The translations under genes and the position numbers were made by a program. DNA of 64,000 nt from positions 28,753 to 92,752 of the forward strand of contig DAHUYF010000205.1 of assembly GCA_027315365.1 (NCBI GenBank). Direction: 5' to 3'. Below the pieces are notes generated by a model that saw only the letters and a program-made list of their open reading frames with translations, did not search any database and had not been told where the DNA came from. Shown here in pieces: positions 20,428 to 31,759 of the stretch (position 1 is its first letter; each line of letters begins with the position of its first letter). The stretch comes from Rhodospirillales bacterium (GTDB lineage Bacteria > Pseudomonadota > Alphaproteobacteria > ATCC43930 > CGMCC-115725).

Positions 20428-20700
20428 GCCGGCACGCCCCGAGCCCTGGCTGCGATGACGATCGGCAAGCGGTCATTCTTGCCTATCGTCCTGGGCAAAA
20501 TGGATCATCAGCCCGGCAGGATTTTCTTTGCGCAACCCGAGCCGCGGTCGATTCCGCGGCCGGCGCGGCTGGCGTGAAGTTTGCTTACGCTCCCCGGCGG
20601 AGCCGCGTTCGGTGGAGAACGCCAGCGCGGCCCGACCAACCAGCCCACGTCGCACGGCAACAGAAGGAGCTCTGCCGACACACGAAACCAGGAGAGCACC
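20428..20700 (+). other. Intergenic region with a second imperfect hairpin
   Basis: About 270 bp without a convincing gene. An inverted repeat at 20457-20490 (GACGAT-C-GGCAAG against CTTGCC-T-ATCGTC, 8-nt loop) lies just after the ftsZ terminator; it has no T tract. The frame of the next gene stays open back to 20581 but lacks a start with a ribosome-binding site there. No obvious sigma-70 promoter was recognised. Confidence 0.4.
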
Positions 20701-21486
20701 ATGACTGCCATCGGCAGCAGCACGTCATCCTTGTCACAGTTGATGGCGTTGCTGCAGAACCTTTCCCAGAATGCGGCTGACAACGTTGCCGGCTCGACCG
20801 ACGCCACCCAGACCGCGGCCAGCGGCGCCTCGGGCGCGGCCTCGGGCAGCGGCGGCAACGGCACCAGCAACAACAGCCTCACCTCCGGCGCGCCGCAGTT
20901 CAGCGGCGATCTCATGGCGGTGCTGCTGCAATTCCAGGCGGGCGGCGCGTCCGCGCCTTCCGCCTCGGGCCAAAGCACCGCCACCGCCGGCAGCGCGAGC
21001 ACCGCCGGTACGATCGATGTTGCCTTGCTGATGATCCCGCCCGCGACCGACGGTACCGGGACGTCCGCCGGCGCCGGTGCGTCCGGCCAGACCGGCGGCG
21101 GCGGCGATCCCTTCAGCCAGCTGCTGCAGTCGCTCGAGCAGGCGGTGTCCCAAGCGACCGGCGGCTCCACGGGCAGCGGCTCCACGGGTGGCAGTTCCGC
21201 CAGCAATGCGAGCAGCGGCACGACCGGCGGGTCGAACGGCGCGGGCACGGGAGCGTCCTCCAGCGCCACGGCGGCCGCGGCCTCCATCGTGACCGAGATC
21301 AACCCGGATGGCTCGACCACCACGATCACCACCAACCCCGACGGCACCATCACCACGACCACGACCCCGGTGCCGACCAACGCCGCCGGCACGTCGGCCA
21401 ATGCCGCCGGCACGACGCCGGGCGGGACGCTGTCCCAGCTGATCGCACAGCTGGAGCAGTCGGCCGGCCTAAGCGAAGCGGGCTGA
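20701..21486 (+). CDS. Gly/Ser/Thr/Ala-rich protein of unknown function
   Basis: I do not recognise this 261-residue protein. The ATG at 20701 has an AGGAGAG ribosome-binding site at 20690-20696. Four short amphipathic helical stretches recur: residues ~9-27 (SSLSQLMALLQNLSQNA), 68-80 (SGDLMAVLLQFQ), 136-152 (DPFSQLLQSLEQAVSQ) and 242-256 (TLSQLIAQLEQSAG), sharing an SQL(L/I)..LEQ-like pattern. They are separated by long Gly/Ser/Thr/Ala linkers and a Thr-rich block with two NPDG(S/T) repeats at ~201-222. No signal peptide, membrane segment or cysteine is seen. It breaks the usual ftsZ-lpxC adjacency and has its own flanking hairpins. It could be a disordered scaffold or an unconventionally secreted protein; this is speculation. 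Confidence 0.7.
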   Translation: MTAIGSSTSSLSQLMALLQNLSQNAADNVAGSTDATQTAASGASGAASGSGGNGTSNNSLTSGAPQFSGDLMAVLLQFQAGGASAPSASGQSTATAGSASTAGTIDVALLMIPPATDGTGTSAGAGASGQTGGGGDPFSQLLQSLEQAVSQATGGSTGSGSTGGSSASNASSGTTGGSNGAGTGASSSATAAAASIVTEINPDGSTTTITTNPDGTITTTTTPVPTNAAGTSANAAGTTPGGTLSQLIAQLEQSAGLSEAG

Positions 21487-21497
21487 TCGCCTACCGT

Positions 21498-21537
21498 CGC
21501 GGCCCGCGCACTGCACCGGCGCGGCGCGCGGGCCGCG
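21498..21537 (+). terminator. Strong GC hairpin after the low-complexity gene
   Basis: A 12-bp perfect stem (CGCGGCCCGCGC at 21498-21509, GCGCGGGCCGCG at 21526-21537) with a 16-nt loop starts 12 bp after the stop codon. It is followed by TCCCTT rather than a clean T run, so it may be a weak terminator or a 3' stabilising structure. Confidence 0.5.
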
Positions 21538-21678
21538 TCCCTTGCCTCCCCCGCCCCCCTCCCGCCGCGTCATCGACGCGAGCGGGTTCTTCCGACTCGT
21601 CCTGATCCTCCGGCGGCGAAAACCTCGCGAGCGCCGTGCGAGGTCATTCCGGAGCCGAATGAGGTTTCATTTAAGATA

Positions 21679-21707
21679 TTGATTTGTAACGATTTTTTAT
21701 GTCATAT
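21679..21707 (+). promoter_or_regulatory. Candidate lpxC promoter in an AT-rich tract
   Basis: The stretch 21655-21790 is far richer in A/T than anything nearby. Within it TTGATT (21679-21684) and TCATAT (21702-21707) are separated by 17 bp. An ACCTCGC/GCGAGGT hairpin (21622-21644) lies just upstream. The lpxC start at 21796 leaves a leader of about 80 nt. Alternative -10 elements exist in the same tract, so the exact promoter is uncertain. Confidence 0.45.
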
Positions 21708-21795
21708 TTTGTAATAAAGAGTGATTTGTTGCAGTTGCACAGCGTTCGTTAGTTTAGCGCCGTCAAAAAGAAACAGCGCATTTTGGTGGTTGGTA

Positions 21796-22722
21796 ATGGA
21801 CGAATTGGGGATCGCCCAGCAAAGAACTCTCAAGACCGCGATTCATTGCCGCGGTGTGGCGCTGCATTCGGGGGGACGGGTCGGCATGACGCTGCACCCG
21901 GCAGCTCCCGACAGCGGCATCCTCTTCCGGCGCAGCGACCGCGCCGGCGCCGAGATCAAGGCCTGCTGGCGCAACGTCGTGGAGCAGCCGCTCTGCACCC
22001 GGCTTGACGATGGCGAAGGGCTGTCGATCGCCACCATCGAGCATCTGATGGCGGCCCTGGGCGGGCTCGAGATCGACAATGCCGTGATCGAGCTGGACGG
22101 GCCGGAGGTGCCGGTGATGGACGGCAGCGCCGCGCCCTTCGTCTTCCTCATCGAGTGTGCGGGGATCGCCGAGCAGGACGCGCCACGGCGCGCGATCAAG
22201 GTGCTGAAGCCGGTCAGCGTCGGCAAGGCCGGCAAGTCGGCGGCGCTCACCCCGGATGACGGCTTCTCCATGAGCTTCGCCATCGACTTCGCCAGCGATG
22301 CCATCAACCGTCAGGACATCGCCATCACCATCGATCCCGACACCTTCAAGAGCGATCTCAGCCGGGCGCGCACCTTCGGCTTCCTGCACGAGGTCGACCA
22401 GATGCGCGCCGCGGGGCTGGCGCGCGGCGGGTCGCTCGACAACGCCGTGGTGATCAGCGGCGATCAGGTGCTGAACCGCGAAGGCCTGCGCTACGTCGAC
22501 GAATTCGTCCGCCACAAGGTGCTGGATGCGCTGGGCGACCTTTATCTTGCCGGCGCGCCGATCATCGGCCATTTCCGCGGCGTCCGCTCGGGCCATGCGC
22601 TGAACCGGCGCCTGCTCGAGGCGCTGTTCGCCGATACCTCCGCCTGGTGCTTCACCACGCTCGCCCGGCGCCTGCCGCCGGAGGCCGCCTGGCGGGAAGC
22701 GCCGCGCCGCGCCCTCGCCTGA
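21796..22722 (+). CDS. lpxC: UDP-3-O-acyl-N-acetylglucosamine deacetylase LpxC
   Basis: Zinc deacetylase catalysing the committed step of lipid A synthesis. It has 308 residues. Zinc ligands are visible in [11 protein letters not shown] (His) and [12 protein letters not shown] (His and Asp), and the catalytic His in [13 protein letters not shown]. The start is placed at ATG 21796 ([13 protein letters not shown]), which matches the family N-terminus; 25 upstream in-frame codons are open but unlike LpxC. It follows ftsZ with one extra gene between, and its presence shows an LPS-containing outer membrane. Confidence 0.97.
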   Translation: MDELGIAQQRTLKTAIHCRGVALHSGGRVGMTLHPAAPDSGILFRRSDRAGAEIKACWRNVVEQPLCTRLDDGEGLSIATIEHLMAALGGLEIDNAVIELDGPEVPVMDGSAAPFVFLIECAGIAEQDAPRRAIKVLKPVSVGKAGKSAALTPDDGFSMSFAIDFASDAINRQDIAITIDPDTFKSDLSRARTFGFLHEVDQMRAAGLARGGSLDNAVVISGDQVLNREGLRYVDEFVRHKVLDALGDLYLAGAPIIGHFRGVRSGHALNRRLLEALFADTSAWCFTTLARRLPPEAAWREAPRRALA

Positions 22723-22814
22723 GGCCGTGCCGGTAGCTGCCCGGGCTGTGGCATGATATAAGGGCGTCACCCCGGTGCGTGCGGGGTGGCTAACGTCGAG
22801 CCTGGACCTCTCTT

Positions 22815-23696
22815 ATGCGCGCTTCCCGCCGTCTCTGCTGGCCCCTCATCGCCATCGCTCTCTGCGTGGCCGGCTGCGCCCAGGACGAGGACGCCTATGT
22901 CGATAAGCCAGTCGAGACGCTTTACAACAAAGCGATGAACCAGCTGCAGGATGGCGACTATACCAAGTCGGCCAAGTCCTTCGACGAGGTCGACCGGCAG
23001 CACCCCTATTCCAGCTGGGCGACCAAGGCGCAGCTCATGTCCGCCTATGCGCTTTATCAGGCGGCAAAATACGACGAATCCATCACCGCAGCCGAGCGCT
23101 TCATCTCGCTGCATCCCGGCCATCAGGACGTCGACTACGCCTATTACATGAAGGCGCTCGACTACTACATGCAGATCGCCGACGTCCGCCGCGACCAGAA
23201 GACGACACTCCAGGCGATGCAGGCGCTGCAGGAGGTCGTGCGCCGCTTCCCCGACACCAAATACGGCCGCGACGCCCGGCTCAAGATCGATCTCGCACGC
23301 GACCATCTTGCCGGCAAGGAAATGGAGATCGGCCGCTATTACGAGCACCAGGGCTTCTATCTCGCGGCGATCAACCGCTTCCGGCGCGTCGTCGACGATT
23401 ACCAGACGACCACCCACGTGCCCGAGGCGCTGCACCGCCTGGCCGAATGCTATACCGCGCTCGGGCTCACCGACGAGGCCGAGCGGGTTGCGGCCGTGCT
23501 CGGGTACAACTACCCCGGCAGCGAGTGGTACAGCGACAGCTATGCGCTGCTCAAGACCGACGCACCCACCGCCTTCGCCAAGGGCGTCGCCGAGGATCAG
23601 GCGGCGGCAACGCCGCCCATGCAGCGCAGCGCCGATCAGAGCCAGAGCCCCGGCTTCTTCGGCCGCATGTTCGGGGCGGTGACGTCGATCTTCTAA
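22815..23696 (+). CDS. bamD: Outer membrane assembly lipoprotein BamD
   Basis: Essential lipoprotein of the BAM complex that folds beta-barrels into the outer membrane. It has 293 residues. A signal peptide with lipobox (VAGC, lipidated Cys ~21) is followed by five TPR-like repeats, including YNKAMNQLQDGDYTKSAKSFDEVDRQHPYSSWATKAQLMSAYALYQAAKYDES and the GRYYEHQGFYLAAINRF region. Upstream, a CACCCCG/CGGGGTG hairpin (22768-22788) lies in the leader, and TATAAG at 22757 is a possible -10. The bamD-recN-ligA order is typical after the alphaproteobacterial dcw cluster. Confidence 0.95.
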   Translation: MRASRRLCWPLIAIALCVAGCAQDEDAYVDKPVETLYNKAMNQLQDGDYTKSAKSFDEVDRQHPYSSWATKAQLMSAYALYQAAKYDESITAAERFISLHPGHQDVDYAYYMKALDYYMQIADVRRDQKTTLQAMQALQEVVRRFPDTKYGRDARLKIDLARDHLAGKEMEIGRYYEHQGFYLAAINRFRRVVDDYQTTTHVPEALHRLAECYTALGLTDEAERVAAVLGYNYPGSEWYSDSYALLKTDAPTAFAKGVAEDQAAATPPMQRSADQSQSPGFFGRMFGAVTSIF

Positions 23697-23775
23697 CCGC
23701 CTCCCCTGCCCCTGGCCTGCCGCAGGCGCCGCGGCTATCATCCGGCTCGATGCCAACCTTGCGCGCGCGCGCCTG

Positions 23776-27548
<3,773 letters not shown>

Positions 27549-27643
27549 ACGGCGTTCGCGGCGGCGATGCGAGAACGTGCTTGCGCTTGCGGCGCGACGC
27601 CGGGATAACCGGGACATCGACGTTCCAGACCGAGCAGGACACG

Positions 27644-28186
27644 ATGCGAACATCCCAGGATTACGGATCGGCGGCAAAGCTCTTCCACTGGGCGACGGTG
27701 GCCTTGCTTGCGGCGCAATTCACGGTTGGCTGGCTGATGCCGGACATCAAGCGGGGCATGCAGCCCGAGCGCCTGATGAACCTGCACCTCTCGATCGGGC
27801 TTCTCATCCTGACCCTGATGACGGCGCGCGGCGCCTGGCGGCTGGCCCATGGAGCGCCGCCGCCGGAAGCGAGCCTGCCGGCCTGGCAGCGCATCGCTTC
27901 CCAGCTCGTCCACGGCGCGCTCTACCTGCTGGTCTTCGCCATGACGATCAGCGGCTGGCTCTTCGCCTCGATGCGCGGCTGGAAGATCATGATCTTCGGC
28001 ACGGTTCCGGTGCCGCCTCTGGTGGTGCAGAGCTCGCCGCTCGGCCACGCCGTCGGCGAGTGGCACGCGCCGATGAGCTGGGTGCTGCTCGGCGTCGTCG
28101 GGCTGCATGTGGCGGCCGCGTTGGCGCACTACTTCATCTTTCGCGACCGCGTGCTGCAGCGCATGCTGCCGCGGTTCGGCGGCTGA
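27644..28186 (+). CDS. Cytochrome b561 family protein
   Basis: Di-heme, four-helix membrane cytochrome of the bacterial b561 (CybB-like) type, moving electrons within the inner membrane, possibly from quinol. It has 180 residues and four hydrophobic segments. Candidate heme ligands: His15 (KLFHWATV), His48 (MNLHLSIG), His90 (QLVHGALY) and His154 (VVGLHVAAA). The ATG lies 95 bp after ligA, so it may have its own promoter or be the last gene of that run. The physiological electron partners cannot be read from the sequence. Confidence 0.9.
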   Translation: MRTSQDYGSAAKLFHWATVALLAAQFTVGWLMPDIKRGMQPERLMNLHLSIGLLILTLMTARGAWRLAHGAPPPEASLPAWQRIASQLVHGALYLLVFAMTISGWLFASMRGWKIMIFGTVPVPPLVVQSSPLGHAVGEWHAPMSWVLLGVVGLHVAAALAHYFIFRDRVLQRMLPRFGG

Positions 28187-28199
28187 GCCTTCGGCCGGC

Positions 28200-30242
28200 T
28201 CAGTCCTCGCCGAGCGGTCGCGTCGCCTCGGCAAGCCAGCGCCGCGTGGCGGCATCGACCAGCGGCGCGATCTCGGCATCGACCCGGGCGTGATAGGCGT
28301 CGAGCCAGGCGATCTCGGCCGCGTCGAGCAACGCCGGCTCGATCAGCGCGCGGTCGATCGGCGCCAGCGTCAGCGTCTCGAAGCCCAGGAACTCGCGGTC
28401 GCCGCCGGCGCCGCCGCCAAGCCGCGTCACCAGCACGAGATTCTCGATGCGGATGCCATAGGCGCCCGTCTTGTAGTAGCCGGGCTCGTCGGAGACGATC
28501 ATGCCGGGCAGCAGAGGCTGCGAATTGGGCAGTTTGGAGATGCGCTGCGGCCCTTCATGCACGGCGAGATAGCTGCCGACGCCGTGGCCGGTGCCGTGGT
28601 CGTAATCCAGCCCCACCTCCCACAACGCGCGCCGCGCCAGCGCGTCGAGCTGCGAACCGGTCGTGCCTTTGGGAAAGCGGCAGGCGGCGAGCGCGATATG
28701 CCCTTTGAGAACGCGGGTGAAGCGGTCGCGCATCTCGGGCGTCGGTGCGCCAATGGCGATCGTACGCGTCACGTCGGTGGTGCCGTCGAGATATTGCGCG
28801 CCGGAATCGACGAGATAGAGCATTCCCGGCTCCAGCCGCCGCTCGCTGCGGGGGCTGGCGCGGTAGTGCACGATGGCGCCGTTGGCACCGGCACCGGAGA
28901 TCGTCGGGAAGCTGAGGTCGCAGAAATGCTCTCCGGCGCGACGGAATCGCTCCAGCCGATCGGAGGCGGCGATCTCGCCGACGCTGCCGGCGCCGGCCGT
29001 TTCGGCCAGCCAGGCGAGGAATTGCGTCAGCGCGGCGCCGTCGCGGCGATGCGCGCGGCGGGTGCCGTCGATCTCGACGGTATTCTTGCACGCCTTGGGC
29101 AGCTGGCAGGGATCGGCGGCGCGGTGAAGCTCGGCCCCGGCGCCGGCCAGCGTATCGAACACCCAAGCGGCGGCGCTGGCGGGATCGGCCTGGACGCGAC
29201 GATGCGCGGCGCCCAGCTGCCGCAGTGCAGGGCCGAAGGCATCGGGCGACTGCAGCCGCACCGCGTTGCCGAGATGCTCGGCCAGCCCCGGCATGAGCTT
29301 GCGCGGATCGATGAAGAGATCGACCGTGGCGTCGCGACCGAGGATGGCGAAGGACAGCGGCAGCGGCGTGTGCGGCACGTCGCCGCCGCGGATGTTGAGC
29401 AGCCAGGCGATCGAATCGGGAGCGGTCAACACCGCGGCGTCGACGCGCTCGGCGGCGAGCCGGTCGGCGAGCGTCTGGCACTTTTGCTCGGCGCTCTCGC
29501 CGGCAAAGCGCAGGGCGTGCGGCACCACCGGCGCCAGCGGCGGCGGCGGCCGATCGGCCCACACCGCGTCGAGCGGATTGGCGGCGAGCGGACGAAGGCT
29601 GCCGCCGGCCTTCTCGGCGGCGGCGCGAAAGCGCTCGACCTCGCCGAGCGTGTGCAGGCGGGGGTCGTAGGCGAGGATCTCGCCAGTCTCGAGCGTGGCC
29701 GCGATCCAGTCGCTCGCCGGCTGCTCGGTCAGGTGCCGGCGGACATAGAGCGCGCCGTCGACCTCGGCCTCGGCCTGCAGCGTGTAGCGGCCGTCGACGA
29801 AAATCGCGGCCGCCCGCGGCAGCACCGCGGCGAGGCCGGCCGAACCGGTGAAGCCGGTGAGCCAGGCCAGGCGCTGCGCGCAGAGCGGCACGTACTCGCC
29901 CTGATGCTCGTCGGCACGGGGCACAAGGAAGCCGTGGACCCCCTGGCGACCCAGCTCGGCGCGCAGCAGCCCCAGGCGCTCGGCCGGCCTCGGCAAGGGG
30001 GCGGCAGGCGCCGCGGCAAGCTCGGCCGCCAGGGTGCGCAGCGCCGCATCGAGTGCGGGCGGGGGATGAGGCGCGACCAGCGGCGCCCACTCACCGCCAA
30101 TGGCGCTCGGCGCCGCGGCAAGAATCCCGGCAATCAGCGCCTCGACCTGGGGGACGTCGTAGCGGGCGCCGGCCTGCTTCAGCAGCGCCGCCAGGGCGGA
30201 TTCGCCCCCCGGCGCGGCGGGCGGTGTAAACGATTTATCCAT
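28200..30242 (-). CDS. Aminopeptidase P family (M24) protein with N-terminal extension
   Basis: Predicted metallopeptidase releasing N-terminal residues next to proline (Xaa-Pro aminopeptidase). It has 680 residues, longer than the ~600 usual for the bacterial three-domain form. The start has a GGAGA ribosome-binding site, so the extra ~80 N-terminal residues appear real. Recognisable family sequence begins near residue 85 (RLGLLRAELGRQGVHGFLVPRADEHQGEYVP, then RLAWLTGFTGSAG). The C-terminal pita-bread domain has all five metal ligands: Asp in LVDSGAQY, Asp in TTDVTRT, His in GTGHGVG, Glu in SDEPGYY and Glu in RIENLVLV. It converges with the cytochrome gene. Confidence 0.93.
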   Translation of the reverse strand: MDKSFTPPAAPGGESALAALLKQAGARYDVPQVEALIAGILAAAPSAIGGEWAPLVAPHPPPALDAALRTLAAELAAAPAAPLPRPAERLGLLRAELGRQGVHGFLVPRADEHQGEYVPLCAQRLAWLTGFTGSAGLAAVLPRAAAIFVDGRYTLQAEAEVDGALYVRRHLTEQPASDWIAATLETGEILAYDPRLHTLGEVERFRAAAEKAGGSLRPLAANPLDAVWADRPPPPLAPVVPHALRFAGESAEQKCQTLADRLAAERVDAAVLTAPDSIAWLLNIRGGDVPHTPLPLSFAILGRDATVDLFIDPRKLMPGLAEHLGNAVRLQSPDAFGPALRQLGAAHRRVQADPASAAAWVFDTLAGAGAELHRAADPCQLPKACKNTVEIDGTRRAHRRDGAALTQFLAWLAETAGAGSVGEIAASDRLERFRRAGEHFCDLSFPTISGAGANGAIVHYRASPRSERRLEPGMLYLVDSGAQYLDGTTDVTRTIAIGAPTPEMRDRFTRVLKGHIALAACRFPKGTTGSQLDALARRALWEVGLDYDHGTGHGVGSYLAVHEGPQRISKLPNSQPLLPGMIVSDEPGYYKTGAYGIRIENLVLVTRLGGGAGGDREFLGFETLTLAPIDRALIEPALLDAAEIAWLDAYHARVDAEIAPLVDAATRRWLAEATRPLGED

Positions 30243-30352
30243 TCTCGTCTCCTACTTTGAGGCTAAGGCGCGCCCTCCCCGGGCACAAGGGCGGGGCGAC
30301 AGCCGTTCCCCGTTGTCGGGCCATGCGTTCGGTGTAGAGCTGGGTTGCGCAG

Positions 30353-30381
30353 TTGCCGCTCCCGTTTCGGGGCAATATTGC
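30353..30381 (+). promoter_or_regulatory. Possible promoter of the DUF1127 gene
   Basis: TTGCCG (30353-30358), 17-bp spacer, TATTGC (30376-30381), about 58 bp before the start codon. The elements are only partly like consensus. Confidence 0.3.
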
Positions 30382-30438
30382 TTACCTATTGTGCAAGTGC
30401 GAGATGCGCTTTCGCAGGCGCGTAAAGGAGCTGTTAAC

Positions 30439-30660
30439 ATGTTGAACGTTCTTGGAAATGTGCTGCATGGCCTGACCGTTTCGGTGGCCCATTGGCGGCA
30501 ACGGCAGCGGGCCTATGCCGAGCTTTCGGCGCTCGACGACCGGTCGCTGGCCGATATCGGCATCACCCGTTCCGAGATCCCCTACGTGCTGTCGCATGCC
30601 GCAGAGGATCGCCGCGAGACGGGCGCGCCGGCGAACAGCAACTTCCAGCACGCCGCCTGA
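30439..30660 (+). CDS. DUF1127 small protein
   Basis: A 73-residue protein with the arginine-rich DUF1127 core: RQRQRAYAELSALDDRSLADIGITRSEI (about residues 20-47), reading as a helix then the L..L.DR.L.DIG..R..I signature. Small DUF1127 proteins are common in alphaproteobacteria and have been linked to RNA turnover and to phosphate or stress physiology in some species; no function can be fixed here. The ATG has an AAGGAG site (30424-30430). It is a single-gene unit: own leader, terminator hairpins immediately after the stop. Confidence 0.92.
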   Translation: MLNVLGNVLHGLTVSVAHWRQRQRAYAELSALDDRSLADIGITRSEIPYVLSHAAEDRRETGAPANSNFQHAA

Positions 30661-30663
30661 GCT

Positions 30664-30735
30664 TCCCGCCCGCCACGGGCGGGAGAGACAAAGATCCCGG
30701 CTGGCCGCCCTCGGGCGGGCCCGCGCGGGATTTTT
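30664..30735 (+). terminator. Tandem hairpins ending in a T tract
   Basis: A perfect 9-bp stem TCCCGCCCG/CGGGCGGGA with CCA loop (30664-30684) starts three bases past the DUF1127 stop. A second structure pairs ATCCCG (30694-30699) with CGGGAT (30726-30731) around a GC-rich inner stem and runs into TTTTT. It terminates the DUF1127 transcript ahead of the CDF gene. Confidence 0.8.
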
Positions 30736-30811
30736 GCTGTCCGCGCCGCGGATGCGGCTTGCCCGCCGCAGCCGGAGCGGTGATGGTGAAGCGGCAGGAA
30801 CGGCAGGCGAC

Positions 30812-31753
30812 ATGACTGCGTCGATCACGGGCCGGCACGAGCATCACCACGGCCACGGCCACGGCCATGGTCACGGCCATGATCACGCTGTCGCCTTCGC
30901 GCTGGGGGTGGCGCTCAACCTCGGATTCGTCGCGGCCGAGGCCGTCTGCGGCGTGGTCGGCAATTCGGTGGCGCTGCTCGCCGACGCCGGTCACAATCTC
31001 GGCGACGTGCTCGGCCTTGCCATCGCCTGGGGCGCCACGGCGCTGGCGCGGCGACGGCCGTCGCATCGCTTCACCTACGGGCTGCGCAGCTCGTCGATCC
31101 TGGCGGCGCTGTTCAACGCCATCGTGCTGCTGATCGCGGTAGGCGGCATCATCGTCGAGGCGCTGAACCGCCTGGCGGCGCCGCAGCCGGTGGCAAGCCG
31201 GCTGATCATGGCGGTGGCGGCGGCCGGCATCGTCGTCAACGGCGCAAGCGCCCTCCTCTTCCTGGGCGGCCGCCGCGGCGATCTCAATATCCGCGCCGCG
31301 TTCCTGCATCTTGCCGCGGATGCCGGCGTATCGCTCGCCGTCGTGCTGACCGGCGCCGCGATCCTGCTGACCGGATGGATGTGGCTCGACGGCGCTGCGA
31401 GCCTGGCTGTGGCGCTGGTGATCGTTCTCGGCACCTGGCGGCTGCTGCGGGATGCGATCAATCTGGCGCTGGCCGGCGTCCCGCCCGGCATCGACGCCGG
31501 CGCAGTGCGTGCGCATCTCGACCGGCTCGCCGGCGTCGCCGCGGTGCATGATCTGCATATCTGGCCGATCAGCACCACCGAAACCGCGCTCACCTGCCAT
31601 CTCGTCATGCCCGCCGGCCATCCCGGCGACGAGATGCTGGCGGCGCTGGCGCAGCAGCTGCATCAGCGCTTCGCCATCGATCACGCGACCATCCAGGTCG
31701 AGACCGGCGATCCCGATCACCCCTGCAAGCTGGTGCCGGATCACGTGGTATAG
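30812..31753 (+). CDS. Cation diffusion facilitator (zinc/cobalt/cadmium exporter)
   Basis: CDF-family antiporter exporting divalent metal ions. It has 313 residues. A His-rich cytoplasmic N-terminus (HEHHHGHGHGHGHGHDH, ~residues 9-25) precedes six membrane helices. The zinc-site motifs are ADAGHNLGDV (HxxxD in helix 2) and HLAADAGVSL (HxxxD in helix 5). The C-terminal cytoplasmic domain has AVHDLHIWPIS and DHATIQVE. The sequence is closest to the CzcD/ZitB branch. No metal-responsive operator was recognised upstream. The Kef-like gene starts 6 bp after its stop. Confidence 0.93.
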   Translation: MTASITGRHEHHHGHGHGHGHGHDHAVAFALGVALNLGFVAAEAVCGVVGNSVALLADAGHNLGDVLGLAIAWGATALARRRPSHRFTYGLRSSSILAALFNAIVLLIAVGGIIVEALNRLAAPQPVASRLIMAVAAAGIVVNGASALLFLGGRRGDLNIRAAFLHLAADAGVSLAVVLTGAAILLTGWMWLDGAASLAVALVIVLGTWRLLRDAINLALAGVPPGIDAGAVRAHLDRLAGVAAVHDLHIWPISTTETALTCHLVMPAGHPGDEMLAALAQQLHQRFAIDHATIQVETGDPDHPCKLVPDHVV

Positions 31754-31759
31754 TGCCGC

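Noticed and set aside
20581..20700. An upstream extension of the low-complexity protein
   Set aside because: The frame is open, but the start at 20581 has no ribosome-binding site while ATG 20701 has a strong one.
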